Source: Aptenodytes patagonicus (Eukaryota > Chordata > Aves > Sphenisciformes > Spheniscidae). Taken from it: 64,000 bases of DNA. The notes below the pieces were generated by a model that worked only from the letters and a program-made list of their open reading frames with translations, did not search any database and was not told the DNA's origin. The position numbers and the translations under genes were made by a program. The stretch's first letter is position 1. Each line of letters opens with the position of its first letter. This document shows, piece by piece, positions 37,851 through 52,800 of the stretch. The stretch is from assembly GCF_965638725.1 (NCBI RefSeq), contig NC_134952.1:56832065-56896064 (forward strand), read 5' to 3'.

Positions 37851-40800
37851 GTTCTTGCTGCTTAATTTGGTAATGAAGTGAGGAATAAGATAAACTGGGG
37901 TTTGTTTAATGAGCCCGCCGAAGGGCTCCATGCATGGTGTGCAGCCCATCAGACATGCCCAGCGCCTCATCTGCGTGGCGCGTTTGAGAGGCCGGGAGGC
38001 TCCCGTGTACCGAGGATGCTGGCGTGCCGCAGGTGAGTGGGAGAAATAAATAAATAGAAAACCTAGAGCGCAGGCAGGCGTTTCAAATATAGTGGAGAAT
38101 TAGAGGCAGGGGGCTACAGCTTCACTCAGAGAAGCTCTGCAGTGTCGAAACCTCCTCCGTTGCGAAGAGCCCGGTTTGTGCTGCATCGCTTACCTGCATC
38201 TCAAGGGAGCACCAAACCCAGAGCTTGTCCTCAGAGCTGTCTGTCCTCCCTGGCTACAGAGCTGCGCCATCCCTTTGGCCATCTCCTTGTAGCTTGGCCT
38301 GGGCCCTGGCCCAGTGAGCTGCCATCCCAGCCGCCATGCCGGCTGCTCCTTGCTGGGCCCTGGGAGGCAGCAGGCATCCCCAGGGCACCTTGGGCTTTGG
38401 TAGTGAGAGCAGTGGATGGTTTGCAGCTGTTAGGAGGACATCACCCTTACTCAAAAGCAAAACCCGAGGAGCAAAAAGGAAGGCCGAAGGTTGCAACAGA
38501 CCTCGCTCCCTGTCCGATGTGACTTACCCATTTTGTCTGCTAGTTAGTTTTGCTTTTACAGGAGGAAGGCTTGGGTTACTTTTTCACCGGCAGCATTGCT
38601 GTGGGTGAGAAGAAACGTGGGCTGGAGGAGCGGCACAGGTGGGCACAGGGAGGGAAGGACCGGTGGCAGAAAAGTGAAGTGGAGACAAAGCAGAAGAAAG
38701 GCCAGTGAAGATACTGACAAAGCAAAAAGGCTCTGGTGTCACCTCTGCGTTCAAAAAGAATAGATGAAAAAAGTAAAGGTTTTTTGCTTCCTGAGTACTT
38801 ATGGATAAGGACCAACTCATCATTTATTTTTGTGATTAATTCACTTACTGAAGAAATTAGAGTGCAACAAAGAAACTTGGAATTACTATCTCCACACTGC
38901 TGATATTTTCCCATATTTAGAAGAACCTGTTAATGAAATGCCTGTTACTGAAGCATCTAACAAATATGAAATGAAGTCAAGTCACTTTGCGGTGTTACCC
39001 AGAGTGGCCATTATATACTTTTCCTTTACATCTGTAAGATTACAGTCATCCTAAAAAAGTATCTACAGAAAAAAAAAAAGAAAAAAAAAGTTGCGGCTGC
39101 TGTGGGAAGCATGATTCCCTATTACCAGACTTTTGTTCGTTTAGACTATATGGCCTGAGTTGATTTATGCCAGTAACCTGTGCTTACAAACAGCCTCGCT
39201 GGTTGGCAAGGAGTTTGTCCTCATAGATGATCTCACACACTAAACATTCTGGTAGCACGGTCTAAAAGATCTCTTAATGTCAATACATTTTCAGCTGTGA
39301 GAAGTAGGTGTGTCACTCTCCAGACCATAACATTAAATTCTCAGCCACCACAAGGGTTTTTTATCCTAAACTTAGTCTCTGGTGCTATCACAGTGCTGAG
39401 TTCCCCTTACAGCCGACATAGTATCTTGCACAACCGAGACCCAATTCTGGTAAGGAATATATGTCATTGCCATAGTAAAGACCGACAGAGACAAGGGTCA
39501 TTCAAATGAGGAGCAGCGTTGATGTTCATATACCTTTGGGGGGGGAATTTGAAGCAGGTTATTTTAGAACTTCTGCTTTACTGTGCAAAAATCAAAGAAG
39601 TTGGAGAAGGTTTGAAGAAGCGTGAAATGGGAAGGACTTTTTATTTACTTTTAAGAGAAAGGAGGTTGGGTACCAGGATATCCTCATAGTTTACCAGGTC
39701 AGCTGGTCATCAAAATGGAAAGTTGACAGCAGTGTAGATGGGTATACAGCATAAAACCTATCTGACTCTCTGCTAGGTTTGGAGGACCTGGTATTTGCTG
39801 GACTGTTCTAGATCAATGCTCCTGTAATTACACTGAGAATATTGGAGCTGGTGGGAGCAAGGCGGGGGGGAGGGGAAAAAAAAAATCAACCTATATCTAT
39901 TTTACCCCTGCTCTAGAGGTATCCCATCTGTCACAAAAACAAGATCAAGAAGTAAGATTTAACTATCCCAGTTATCATCAGGACAATCACAGTCACTGAA
40001 AGATCTAGATATATCTACAGCTGTTCATCAGATTGGATTTTTTTCCCCAGAGCCTCAGTATTTGTAAAGATGGGCTTTCTGACCTTTTACATCACAACAA
40101 AAGAAAGCAAGAGTGATGGGTTTGGCTTTTTTTTTTTTTTAAACTACTTCATTCAGTCTGAGGGAAGATGGTGACATATTTATTTGGAGAGTTTGGGTGG
40201 TCAAACAATCAAGAGTTCAAAGTGAAAATTCAGATTACTGTCAGCTTCATTGTCAAGGTGTTTATAGGTGGAACTAATGCCTAATGAAAAGGAAGATCAA
40301 AATCAGAACACATTGTTGAAAACGTGTTACCTCATTCATTAACTTCTTCCCTAAATCTACCAAAATATTTGGAAGGGAGCACTGAAGTTTGTCAAGAGAG
40401 ACATAAGCATCTTGGCTTAAAGGAAAAGGAAACTGACATCGTGATTCTTCTTTGAAGGTCTCTTTGGCTATTCCTGGAGTCAACCCTTTTTCCAATCAAA
40501 TCACATTTATTGCTGTTACTGCTAAAAGGACAGCCTGCGCACTGCAGTGTGAAACTCCTGTAGCTGATCACGTATAATGTGAGTTTGGGGAATTCCACAT
40601 TGCAGTTCACGTTATTTGCGCAAGAGATGAGAATGTGGAATATCTCATCATCCGAGTAATTACAGGCTGGTCTGGTCACACAGCTTCCGTCCCAACATAG
40701 CACACCTTGGGCGACACTGTTTGTCTTTTGGAGGTGAAAGGAACGGGGCAAGAGGAAACAAGTTTTTGTAGCCTTTTTCCTTTTGCAGTCCGAGCGTTCT

Positions 40801-43800
40801 TTGTCATCCCTCGCAGCACAGCTTTTATGTTCCTCCAGCTCCAGGTTTGACAATACCATGACAGATGGTATTTGGAAGACTGAACAATACACTTCATGCT
40901 TAGTTTTAGTAACAGAAGAGAAATTAGGCCACAGGCCTAGATCAGATGATGATAAAATTGGGGAACTGAGGAACTTGTATGACTGGGACAGGGCAAATGG
41001 TAATAAGAATTTTTTTTCTTCATCTATATTTCTAATGTAAACACAGGCAAAATTACAACGGTTAGAAAGTGGGCAAAAGAAATGGGTGAAAATCAGAACA
41101 AAGGCAGTTGAGAGAAGGGGGAGAGAAAACGGAAGTGAAAAGCAGAAGCTGAACTAGTGAAAGCCTACAGTTAGAAGACATGAACTTTAAGGCTGGACAC
41201 ACTGATGTTACTTCCTCATATTTCTATTTTTTAATTACTTTTCCTGTGAAATGGCACCCTTGTGTTCCAACAAAGTACTTTACATAGGTGTGTGATTAAG
41301 TGTTTCAGTGTGACACATTGAAAGGATGTCTAATAAATACCAATTTTGGTTGTATGCCACCTATAACTTCTGTCTTAGCATCCTCACCCTTTTGTAGGTT
41401 CTCCAGAGCTCTGTCAACTCATGCACCCTTAAAAACATTGCCAAAACTTCGCTTTTACTGGCGTGAGGTACAGAGAGCCCTTTGCGACTTTCAGATGATA
41501 GGTAGTGCTTCTAGGGTTTGGTATTAGGGAAAAAAGTTAAAATTTAAAAAAAAACCAAACAACTTGACAGATATGATCTGGAAGTTGCTGAAATCCAGCA
41601 TGCAGAGAATAGAGAACTAGTGAGGCTATTTTGAGCATTGCGTCCAGCCAAAGGAGATAAGTCAGTGCTTTCCCGCTCACTCCATCAAGCAGTACAGTGT
41701 ACTACTCCTTTAACCTAAGAATGGGAATATGTCTTTGAGGCTAGTATATAGTTTCAAAGTGTAAGAAAATTCAACTCGTTGTGGTAGAAGATGTTTTTTT
41801 AATACGAAAAAAGTGCAAAACCTGCCAACATCTACCACCACAAAAAAAAACAACCCAGGGTAAATAACTGCTCTGAATAATATTGAAGTCCTACTGAAAG
41901 CACATCTGGACCGTCTCGCCCCTAATGCAGATCTCTGTTTCCTTATAGAGGTGGACGAAAGATGAATTAGATTTGCTGTGTTTCTGCTTGGCTCCTGCAG
42001 CTCAGGCAGCCGAGGTGTTTTCCACGGGGACGGTCAGCCACCGAGGAGCACAAGCAGTATTGCACCTTCTGTGGTAGGGGAGGGAGCTTCTGGGAAGGGA
42101 GCAGAGAGATCACCCAGCTGAATACTGAGAATCTCCTTCCTGCTTTAGAGAAGGAACTTTGAATTGCCCGACTCCTTACAAAAGCAAGCCAAACACGCAC
42201 ACAGTTTCTAACTCTATCCAGGCTATAACTATCTGAGAACATAATCTGATAAGGACACACAAAATAAGCGTGACCTCTGCCTACTGCATTTATCTGATAG
42301 CTGGGCATACCTCAGAGTTATCACTTCAGACACTAAAAACAAATGGCAGTCAGAACTTCTAGCTGTGCTCTCTTCTGGCGCTATCTATCTTTCATTTTTA
42401 TGAGGAAGAAAAGCGAGTGTTTCTACTAGGCATTACACAGTTTGCACATAGAAATGGCTGAGAAGATAATTATCCAAGTCACTCAACATTCATCCTTGGG
42501 TTAACCATGTTTGTGTTCTTTGTGTATTCCAGTGTTGTTAAAAAGCTAATCCACCTGATGCCAGCTACAGGTTTATTCACCAGCCCCTGTTTACACAGGC
42601 AGAAATGTTTTACAAAATACCCATATGGTTTCTTTGTCAACAGCATTATCAGAAATGACAGATGCTAATATCTAAGGGCTGTCTGATCTGTAGGGGACAT
42701 AGAAATGAAGTTTTATTAACACTTTTCTTTGAAACGTCATGGGTTGTTAAAGAAAAGAACAAATGAACATTTTGGGGATGATATTCTTACCTGAAGAGAG
42801 AGTTTCCCACTCCAAACATTGCTGTAACATACTCCTGATCATCACCACTGTGTAGGGAGGTCCAGTCACTGCATTAACTACACAGAGATCTTAATGAAAG
42901 AAGAGATTTTAATGGGAGTGTGTCCTATTCTGGAGTTGTGATGATTAGCATAGCTGCAGTGGTACAGCCGGCTGGCATAGACATGGCTTGTACTGTGGCA
43001 GCCACCAGCTTACCCCACAGGGGAACCCCACTAGTGACTGGGTGGGCAGATCCTCAGGGCAAGGCTGTGTGCTCTTATGAGTTTTGGCTCTGTGGGGCAC
43101 TGTGCATCTCATTTCTTTCTCCTCCTTCTCTTAACAGCAGTGTCACCGATGCAATCTGATATAAAGAATAGGCTGATTTCTGAAAACACTTTCTTTTCCA
43201 AAGAGAAACAAAGGCAATCTCACGAGGGCTGTGTGCCCATCTTAAGACGTGCTTTCATGGGCCCAGCAGACTCTTCCACTCCAAAGAGCAGGAAGAATAG
43301 CATGGTCCTTCAACAACATGCAATGACAACACAAACATGCTTACATGTATGGGATGAAGAGATTTAATGTAATTTAGGACAAAGTTAAAGTAACAAGAAT
43401 GGGTAAATGACAGCAATTACAAACTCTGAAACTGAGATCGCTAGTCAAATCGGCGATAAGGAACCCAAAAAAGGGGAGCATGCAGGATTTTTTTATAGGA
43501 GAAATGAAATCATTAGAAAAGAAGAACCTCCCAGAAGTATGTATGCATTTGAGACAGGAGGGCTTGCAAGGCCAATGGCACCCAGCAGAAGTGGCTCTGA
43601 AGCAGGGAAGGACTTTCTTCCATCTTTCTTCTTGTGTTTCTTCAGAGAAATCTGCATCAGGAACCTCAGGCAATTTCTACACTACTGGTGATTTTCAGTC
43701 TGACAAATGTCAACGTACGGGGCATATTTCTAGATTTTTTTGGTAGTGAATACCAGACTCTGTAAGTTGGGTCAAATAAAGATGACTTTTGGAAGGACCT

Positions 43801-46800
43801 TCAGAAACAGCCCAATATACAAGATACGCACCATGGTTCAAAATGAAAGAATTAAGACAATTCAGCTTTTTGAAGGACTTGCTAGGGGCTTCAAACAGAT
43901 GGGTGTTTGTAAAGCCTTTTGATTTCCTTAATTTCTTGTTTTAAGACGGCAAGAAGGTAGATATAGTATTATGTTTTCTATCAACAGTTTTCTCCTCCAG
44001 GTATCACTCAGAACACAACCAAAACTTAAGCTAAAGGTGACTGCCCTTTACAGTGTCTTGCTGAATGAGCCATGTCTCCCACCTTGATTTACCTGCAAAT
44101 TTCAAAGAACTGCCTAAAAGATTTTTTCTAAACAAGATAAATAGAAGGATTCGTCCTCTGACAAATATTTAAATTCAACTGAAGCATATCTGGTAGTGTC
44201 TAACCACAGGGCTGTTTGGGTTTCTTTTTAGTCCTGTTTACTTGTATTTGTGTCATCAGGCAGGCTTGATTGGGAGAGAAGACTATTTGCATAGGTATGT
44301 ATTTATTTACCTTCCTGGTGGTCTGTGTGCAAACGCTAAATTTTCCACAGCATTTTAAAATTTTACCTGTGTTCATGCAATTGGAACAAATTTTGAGTGA
44401 CCATTTTCATACTGGAATATCCAAGTAACCTGACGGTTGTTACTGATTGAACCATCTGTGACAGTCAGGAGGAGGAAAAAAAAAAGCAGCTATGTATACC
44501 ACAGTGACTTTGGCATGAAGATCTGTATACTGTCTCAAATCCACGTCTACTTTTTAACCTGAGCAAGAGGAACACGGTAACATTTGAGGGATTTTTGTCT
44601 GAGACAGCATATTTAGGCAAGAAGACTGGTGCAACCTTGTTAGCAAAGATTTAAAACTGCACTTTAAACCAACATTATTTTCCCAGTTAAGTGGGTAGGG
44701 TTTTGTTGTTGGTTTTTGGTTGGTTGTTGGTTTTTCTTTTTGCATAGTGGTAAAATTTCATTAGTCACTGGCCCTTTATGTGCAAAGAGAGAGTAGATTT
44801 AAACACAACATTTTTTAAACTTAAGTGACTTCTATTTTAAAATCTTAGTAAAAGACTTTTTGGAAATAAGGTAACAGTGCACATATGAGCAACCTCAAAC
44901 TGAATGCGCCTCCTTTATGAAAATGACCACTTACAGATTTTCTCAGTGTATGTTTCTTTTGCACAGAAGTGAGAGAAATAGTGTTATGAAATGCCACTCA
45001 AAATACAGTGTTGTCTTCTCAGCTGTAGGTACAACCAAGCGTGCATGCTGATATGATCCTCATCGCATCAGGACAGATCTGACCTTTGACTGTTACTTAC
45101 TTGGGCAGTTAATCCCAAAGCGGATTTTGGCTAACAGGTGTTTCAGAGGATGACACTTTGATCTTTAAATATTCATTATTTTATTCTACTGTGTAGATGG
45201 TCCACGGAGCACGTTCTAGAGCCAAAGCAGCAATACCCTGTCTGTATTGAGTTTCACGTGGATCTTGTCTTCCACAGGGTTAACAGTCTGGAGTCTCTCA
45301 TAAAGCAATTTATCAGCCAGCTGGCCTTTCAAATAGGCAGCCGTCTAAATTCAGAGTTAAAACTTTGTCTGAGATGCCAAGTTTAGTGGCAACTTGCAAT
45401 GAACAGTTAAGGAGAATGAGTATACAATTACACCTCGTTTCAGTTTGAAGACTGCCATGATACAAATGCCAGAAAGTTCTGTGATCACACTTCTGCTTTC
45501 AGTCAAACTGCATTTCTCTGGCTGAAACAGTAATAAGACTTTGACCCCAATACTACAGGCACACACAGTTTAAAGGAAGGGGAAGGAGACTCGGCACTGC
45601 TCCGTGTACAGACAAGGGGAGAAGCTTGCTCCCTGCAGAGCTGTGCCCTGGGTACAGTATCCCCTCCTCCTTCTGCACTAGAGGTTCTGGTGTGTGTATA
45701 TAACTGTCGTTAATATCTGCACACAGCATGTCTTACAGGACTGGCACTCCAGCCTTTTATAGCTGCAGCTCTTTTTTGTGTTCGGTCTCAGGATCATTTC
45801 TAATGAGATCCTTTTCTATTGAAAGACATCAGACGTTTCTATTGTGAATCGTTCTGGATGGAAACAAAGCCGTAAACAACATTTCATTATCTTCTTTGCA
45901 GGATTTTTTTCCTGTGGATTTCTTGTGCAATTCTTCATATAAAAAAATAAATGAAGTTAGTTTTAACTGAGGTTAGATGAAGCAGGCGTTTAGATGTTTT
46001 CCTGCATTGCCCAGACCACGTATGACCGAGCGGCAACAATGGCGAGATTTCCTAAATTTTCACTTCAAACTCTGTCAGTTAATTTTGGTCCCTTCCTCTG
46101 TTCCTTCTTCCAAAAATGTTATGCTTTAAATGAACATTTTACACTTAGGCAAATGTGTTTAACTGCAGATCTTAGCAGTGCAGATGAACTGAGTTGCGGG
46201 AAATACAGAGTCTGGGAGGAGTTTAAGTGTTGCCTGTTTGCCCCAAAAGAGGAAGCATACCAAAGCGTGTAGTTATGTCAGGAAGTACAGATTCTGAAAA
46301 TAGACAAAGAATCCTGCATACCCCCCAAAATTGCTTTCACCTTGTCAGCATAGACCTGGGTAATTTGTTGCTCGTGCAAGTAGAATTTGCAGGGTTTTTT
46401 AGATTCAGCAAACTGTCAGCTGTTTGTACACAACTTTGTAGTTAGCAAAAAATAAATAGTTTTCTGAGCGTGTTGAAAGGAGGCTGCTGAAAGGGGCACA
46501 GGTGTGTGTAACCACTGTGTGCCTGTGAGAAGGATGGTAACTCAGAATTGTAGCAGTGTTAGTTGCAGTCTCTCCTCTTTAACTCGGCTCCATAATGCAG
46601 CAGAAGCTGTCCGTTAAGAGCTGAGTGAATGATGCTTTAACCCCTTGTGTCTTCCCAGGTGGTATCATGATAATCTTACCCGACATGCAGCAGAAGCGCT
46701 GCTGCTTTCCAACGGGCAGGATGGAAGCTATCTCTTGAGGAAGAGTAATGAAAGGGAAAATTTGTACTCCCTCTCTGTAAGGTAGAGTATGGACAGAAGT

Positions 46801-49800
46801 TAATTTATCTAATGCTGCACAGCTAGCAGTTTTAAAATCTTCATTTAGTCCCATGTTTGTCTGCATGTGTCATGCATTGAGATGACCTGCAGATTTTTTC
46901 CTAGGGCTCGAACTATTTTAATATATGTTCCTAATGGTGTAATCCTGCTGAATGACATTTTGTTAGAAGAAAAAAAAAATTGGATTGGATTTGAAAATTG
47001 CTCTCATTTTTCCAAACCATGAATTAATCTTATTGGCGAAAAACATCATTCCATGGATTGGCTGTAGATTTTTAGTCTGCATGATAAAAATCTGTATGGC
47101 AGTTGCAAGAGTTTAAGAAACAGCTGATGGGAGTAGAAAAGTTTCATGATGAGGACAGTAGTAAATGTGCCAGTTAATAGGCACTAACTTCACCAGTTTC
47201 TGCATCACTGTATAGGAACAATCATCTCTGAGGGACGACCCAGTGTTTGACTGGATGGTTTTAGTCCTCTGTTCTGGGCTAAGACTCAGTCTTAGCCAGT
47301 AATGCATGACTAATTTGAACAATATTTTGAAAGTGACAGGCATCAGGCCCTTGAAGTGAATTACAGCAATTTATACCAGTTCAGGACACAGCCAATACAG
47401 AGCACAGGTAGCCTGGCCTGGGCACTTCACTGCTGAATCACATTTAAAGAATCTCCCAAGAAGGAGGGAAGCCACAATATTTTAGAGAGGCAACATGAAA
47501 GTCGTATGCATTAGATACACAACGTAGTCCCTGCATGTCAGCTGATGGGAGGTAACCAACCTGAAATACGTTCTTAGCCTTTGGCAACTGTATGGTATAT
47601 TAAACCTCTACAATGAAATTTTGAGCTAGTGCATTCACGCTCATTTCTGCCTCAAACTGAGCCTCTGAAGAATTAATGACCACAGCTCAGTTGAATCGCA
47701 GTAACTTTTTAAGCTAAAGTCACTTTGATCAGTATAATGATGCTAGTTATTCACAACCCTAATAGATAGGAACACAGCATATGCCCTTGAATTGCGACTT
47801 TCTGCATATTCAGTACCAGGAGCTGTTATAATTTGGAAGTGTAGTTGCTTGGAAACTGAGGAAAGTGCAATTTGCACATACCCTGTTCCCCAGAGGTATA
47901 AAAGGCAAATACGAATTGCTTCACTCGTCTCTGACGGAAGACCCAGGAGCAAGTGTGCCGATACATACACTGCTGAAATCATTACCACTATAGACAGCCA
48001 TTTATACAAGGAGCTTGGGGGGGTGCCCGACAGATCTGAAGATGATGTTACAAAATGAGTATTCACAGTAGCAATGACTGAATTGAGTGCAAGTCTTGGG
48101 AAAAAGAATAGTAGCATTTATAAGTAATAGCTTTCCTTAAAAAAATATTAATTTTAAGTGAATCATTGTCTTGCTGTTACTATTTTTTTACTTTAAAATG
48201 TAACTAAACATTATTTGAGGTAATCTACCTCAGACAACTAAAAAAAAAATCTTGAAGCTAGTTTTAAAGGGCACTCAGGAAACAACTTACTGTAATAAAA
48301 TAAAATGTAAATAGTTGTTCTTTTAATAGGAAACGAAAGTTAAAGTGTTAGTTAATGAAAATAAATTTGCTGCTTTAAAAAATTCTAGCCTTAGAAGACC
48401 TAGAAAAGTCTACTTCAGGCCAATTCCAATCTCTTGTTCAGCTCTCCATGTAGGAACAAGAGTTACTTACTGCATTACCATATGAACTGAATATTCCAGT
48501 CTGGAGTCTGGAGTTTGATAATTTATTCTGTTACGTTAGTTTTTTGGTGGTACAGCTGTCTTGAAATACTGATTTTTAAGTGTTTTAATAATTTTCTACT
48601 GTTTGTTTAACTCTTAAGTTTTCCCTTCCATTTTTTGACTAATATTAAAACTTAATTTTAGAATAAGTAATTCAATTTTGTTCTGATACGTTTTTGTAGA
48701 ATGGATAACTTTAGCAATTCTAGCTGTCATTTTCTTTCTCTCCTAAAATGTCTTCTATAGCTTTTAATTTACTTTCTGCCTCTGCCTCACAAGGAACTTC
48801 AGTCATTATTATAGTTTGTTTTAAAAGGCAACAATGCTTAGACATCCCTTGAGGTTTTCATTTACAGCTGTAAGAAGAGAGATCCCATATTGCCTGAAAT
48901 CCCCTCCCCCAGCTAAATTAGCCAGCTTTAAAAAGGAACTAGGAAGTAGAGTAGAAGTTGCTCTCATTGCAACATTGTATTCTTGTGAAATTAAATGACA
49001 AGATGAAAACCCTGTCATTGCAGCAGAGTCCCAGCATCTATTTGCTGTTGTAGGGCATCTGCACTTGGCTTGCACACATTGTGTCTCAGCTGACTGTAGC
49101 GCAAAACGTGGGAGGTCAGAGGCATGTTCTACAATATCACGAGTACTGTTCAAAGATAAATATTTGTTTAAATACTTGTTTGAAATTATAATCTCCTGTG
49201 GAAGTAGCAATAAACAATGGAAAAGACGCTATAAATCCCTTTCTTCACCATATTTTCAGTATATTTGCTGCATACGTTTTTCCTGAGACAAAGTTTTTTC
49301 TGGACTATTTTAGATGCTAGTAACATTAACAGACGTAACTTTTTCACAGGAGAGATACTTGCAATAAGTGCTTCATTGTCTTCTGAAGTCAAAATAATTG
49401 CCCGTGCAGGAAGTGAGGCCTTGCACACTTCTCTAAATACCATCAGCTTTCATAAACAGACGCTGTTACTTCCCCGACAGACAAAGGACCCTGGTTCATG
49501 TTTGACAGTGCCCATCGTAGAGGAACCATTCCTCTGAGTACAGAGACAAAGCAAACAAATGCTAAAGCCTTAGGTATCTAAAGTTAGGTTATTAAATCCC
49601 TGTTTGGGTGCAAAAAGGACGCGAGGCAGCCTATTTTTGAAAGAGAAACAGAAGACATTTTCAATGAGATTGGGATGTTACCTGAAAAGTAAGACATATA
49701 CCAAGACAAAAGCCCGGTAAGTGAAGGGATATCATCCTGCTTAGACAGAAGGCTGGAAACCTCATTTGTGAGTCTTTTTACTGATTGCCGCAAGAGTTAA

Positions 49801-52800
49801 TTTAACTTACTTAGCCTTTATAGGCTTTCATAATCTCATATCTGTAAAGCAGCAATTAGATTTTTCTTAATAAATCTGAGTCTCAGATGTGTTGAGTATT
49901 AGTGAGGGACGGTAATGGCAGTAGTATTACTGCTAGGACAGTGACTGTCAGCCTGTGATCTGGGCCAGATTTCCTGTAGTGGAAGCTGCTATTTAAGGGT
50001 TGTACATGCCAAATGAGTTTGGCATTTATGCCTTGACAGATTTTCCTTTTTTATTTTAGGGGAAAGGATTCCGTGAAACACTTCCATGTTGAACATACAG
50101 GAACTTCATTCAAATTTGGATTTAATGAATTTTCTAGCTTGAAGGAATTAGTCATGCATTTTGCAAATCAGCCTTTAATTGGAAGTGAAACAGGTAAGGA
50201 GAGCCATATGTTTGTATGAACACGTTTGTAGTCATGCCTCACACAGATCTAAGTAAAAGGAGCTTCCGATATGTTATCAAATAGATCTACTGCTGAAGTG
50301 TTCCTCTTCAGAAATTCACCTTTGTATTAACCTCAGGATCTAAGATGTTCCTCTTCAAAAACTCTTTCAAGTACTCTGAATTCAGACAAACTACATGTAA
50401 GCTTACTGGGTTTTGCTAACCAGGGACATGAGCTCCTTTTGATTTCTCAGAGAGAGAAGGAAGCATTTCAAAATACACATGTACTGGGAGGAACAGAACC
50501 TTCTCAAAAAGGGCAAAACCAAAGCAAGGTGTTTAATGAGGAAATAAATGTTCATCTATGAAGTTGAAATCCCCCAATAAGAATAAATGGAAAAGGGACT
50601 TGAAATTGTTCATCTCCGCTATTCTTCATCCAAGGAAGAAGTCTACAGTGATATGTTCCTCTCTCCTGTAGGGAATGTGGCCTGTATTACCTCTCCCTTT
50701 CTGTCTACAGTGGATCAGCCTGCTGATGCCATCTGCCATCACAGTGATTTGTCTTGGTTTTAAGAAAAAGAGGGAGAAAAGCACAGGCTTCTTTAGCAGC
50801 CAATGTGCTGCCTGAATTAAGAGTCAAAAGATTAAACTTGATTCCTGCAAGTGAGTTGAACACCACCAGACCAGAATCCCTGGAGAAACAGATGCATATT
50901 ATCATGATAATGCCAGTTTTAGGTTTAGCTTCAAATGTAAGAGTTGAAGATGTGTCAGTACAAGTTAGTGCTAAAAACTACAGTATCGTGTGTAGAAAGT
51001 ATATGCAAATAACTCAGAGTAGTACTAATTATACGTGCAAGAGACCAGTTAAATGATAGTTGGCACATGCAATAACTGTAATATGTCACACATTAAATAT
51101 GCACCAGTGCTCTTTTAACTCAAGCATTAAATTCAAGGGTTGCTTTGCAAATTTTTTTTCCCCCAAGAGAAATGCAGTGGTATACTCAAAATGGCACTTG
51201 TATCTTTCAAAGCATTCTCTTTTTAAATTGCTTTTAAGAGTGGTTCAAACACAGAGTTCCTACATGTATCTTTTGTGCCAGTAAGCTGTTTTTCCTGTGA
51301 AATCAGTCATGCACCCACGGGCCTAACACTAAAGATTTCAGATGACGTATAAAACTTGTATTTCCCCATTCCTTCACTGCGTGTGTTACAGACATTAGTA
51401 ATCAAGGCATTGGTGTTATGTGATCTCTGTGGACAGGATCAACACTGCTGAATGATGGGCTCACTTCTCGCCTTAAAGCTCCCTAATCAGATTCTGCTGG
51501 CTCTGTGAAACCTCTTTAAGTTGGATGTGCTACAGAATAAGAAAAGCCATTTGAACATCACATCAAGAAACCTTCCACCTTACCTTACCATGGATAGCAG
51601 TAGAGAGGAAGAGAGAGTTAGCACTCAGGCAATGTTCCTTCAGATACAGGTATCAAAGGTTTCCTGGGTGGTAACTGATTTATACCAAAAAGGGGGTAGG
51701 GGCTCATCAGAGCCCACTCTAAGCCAAGTGTCAGTGTGGCAGGATGACCGGCCCAACACAGGGTCACACAGCAGGTTGGCAGAAGGGCCAGCAACAGAGT
51801 CTGATTTCTTAGGCCACACTTCCTTTCAGTGAAAAGCAGCAAGCGACCTTTAGCTCAGGCATTAGTAGAAAGTAGTTGGACCAGTTTTTCTTATTCCTTG
51901 TTATACTTACAAACAATTTTCTGTAGCAACACTGTGAGATCAGGAATGAAAGAGTAAAGCAAGATAGCATTTTTCACCTCCTCCTTGCTTATGGACAGGA
52001 TTTTTTAAGACAGAGACCCACGAGAGAGAATATGTAATGGTTTCCACTATCTTCCATTTAAGTTTGTCTCACTGGAGCTAGTTTTGTGTCTGAAGAGGCA
52101 CACCAGACTCTCTTTGATCAGTGCTTGAACACACAGGCCTGCACCCCTGCAAACTGGTCCATGGAGCTCAGTGATTCTTTTGTACTGGGACAGCTGCAGG
52201 TTTGTGCTTCAAGCCCAGCAAACCTTGTTTTACTACAGCTTCATTTAAGTCATTACCCAGACAAAAAAGCCAAAGTCACTTGAAGCTAACATCTCCAACA
52301 ATGGGACTAATTTTCATTTTTCCTTTAGAAATAGGTATCATGCACAAACATGCAAGAAGAATCTTGCTACAGCGCAGCTTTTACTAGTTCTTTTGTACCA
52401 TTACCAGATGATTCTGTACAAGTATCTTTCGTGAAGAAAAAACATGGAGAACTTACCAGAAAACAAATATTGTATAAAATGTTAAACTAGTCCTCCTAGT
52501 TCTGCAGTAGGACTCTTTATCCATGGTGTACAGGGGATGGTACTCTTGATTCTATGCAACAGCTTAAGAGTAGTTTCTGTGGACTGGTGATGGGCGTGTT
52601 CTCAATTTCATTTTAAATGATAAAGCATTATTTTTCTGCAAGGCCAGAGAGAATTAAACTAATTTTGACTGTTCACTTACTGCAAGTTGAATATATCACA
52701 TTTGCATACATCCCCTGTGCCTGCGAACAGATTTCAGTTGGTTAATTCAATTTTTCCACTTCCCTTTGTAGCCCTTCCCATTACAAAATATACTTTAAAG

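Noticed and set aside
46793-46850. Possible MIR scrap just after DAPP1 exon 2
   Set aside because: Only a short GCACAGCTAGCAG-like word matches, which is too little to separate from chance.
47743-48117. Opposed open frames in DAPP1 intron 2
   Set aside because: Both strands stay open over the same bases with no motif, as expected by chance.
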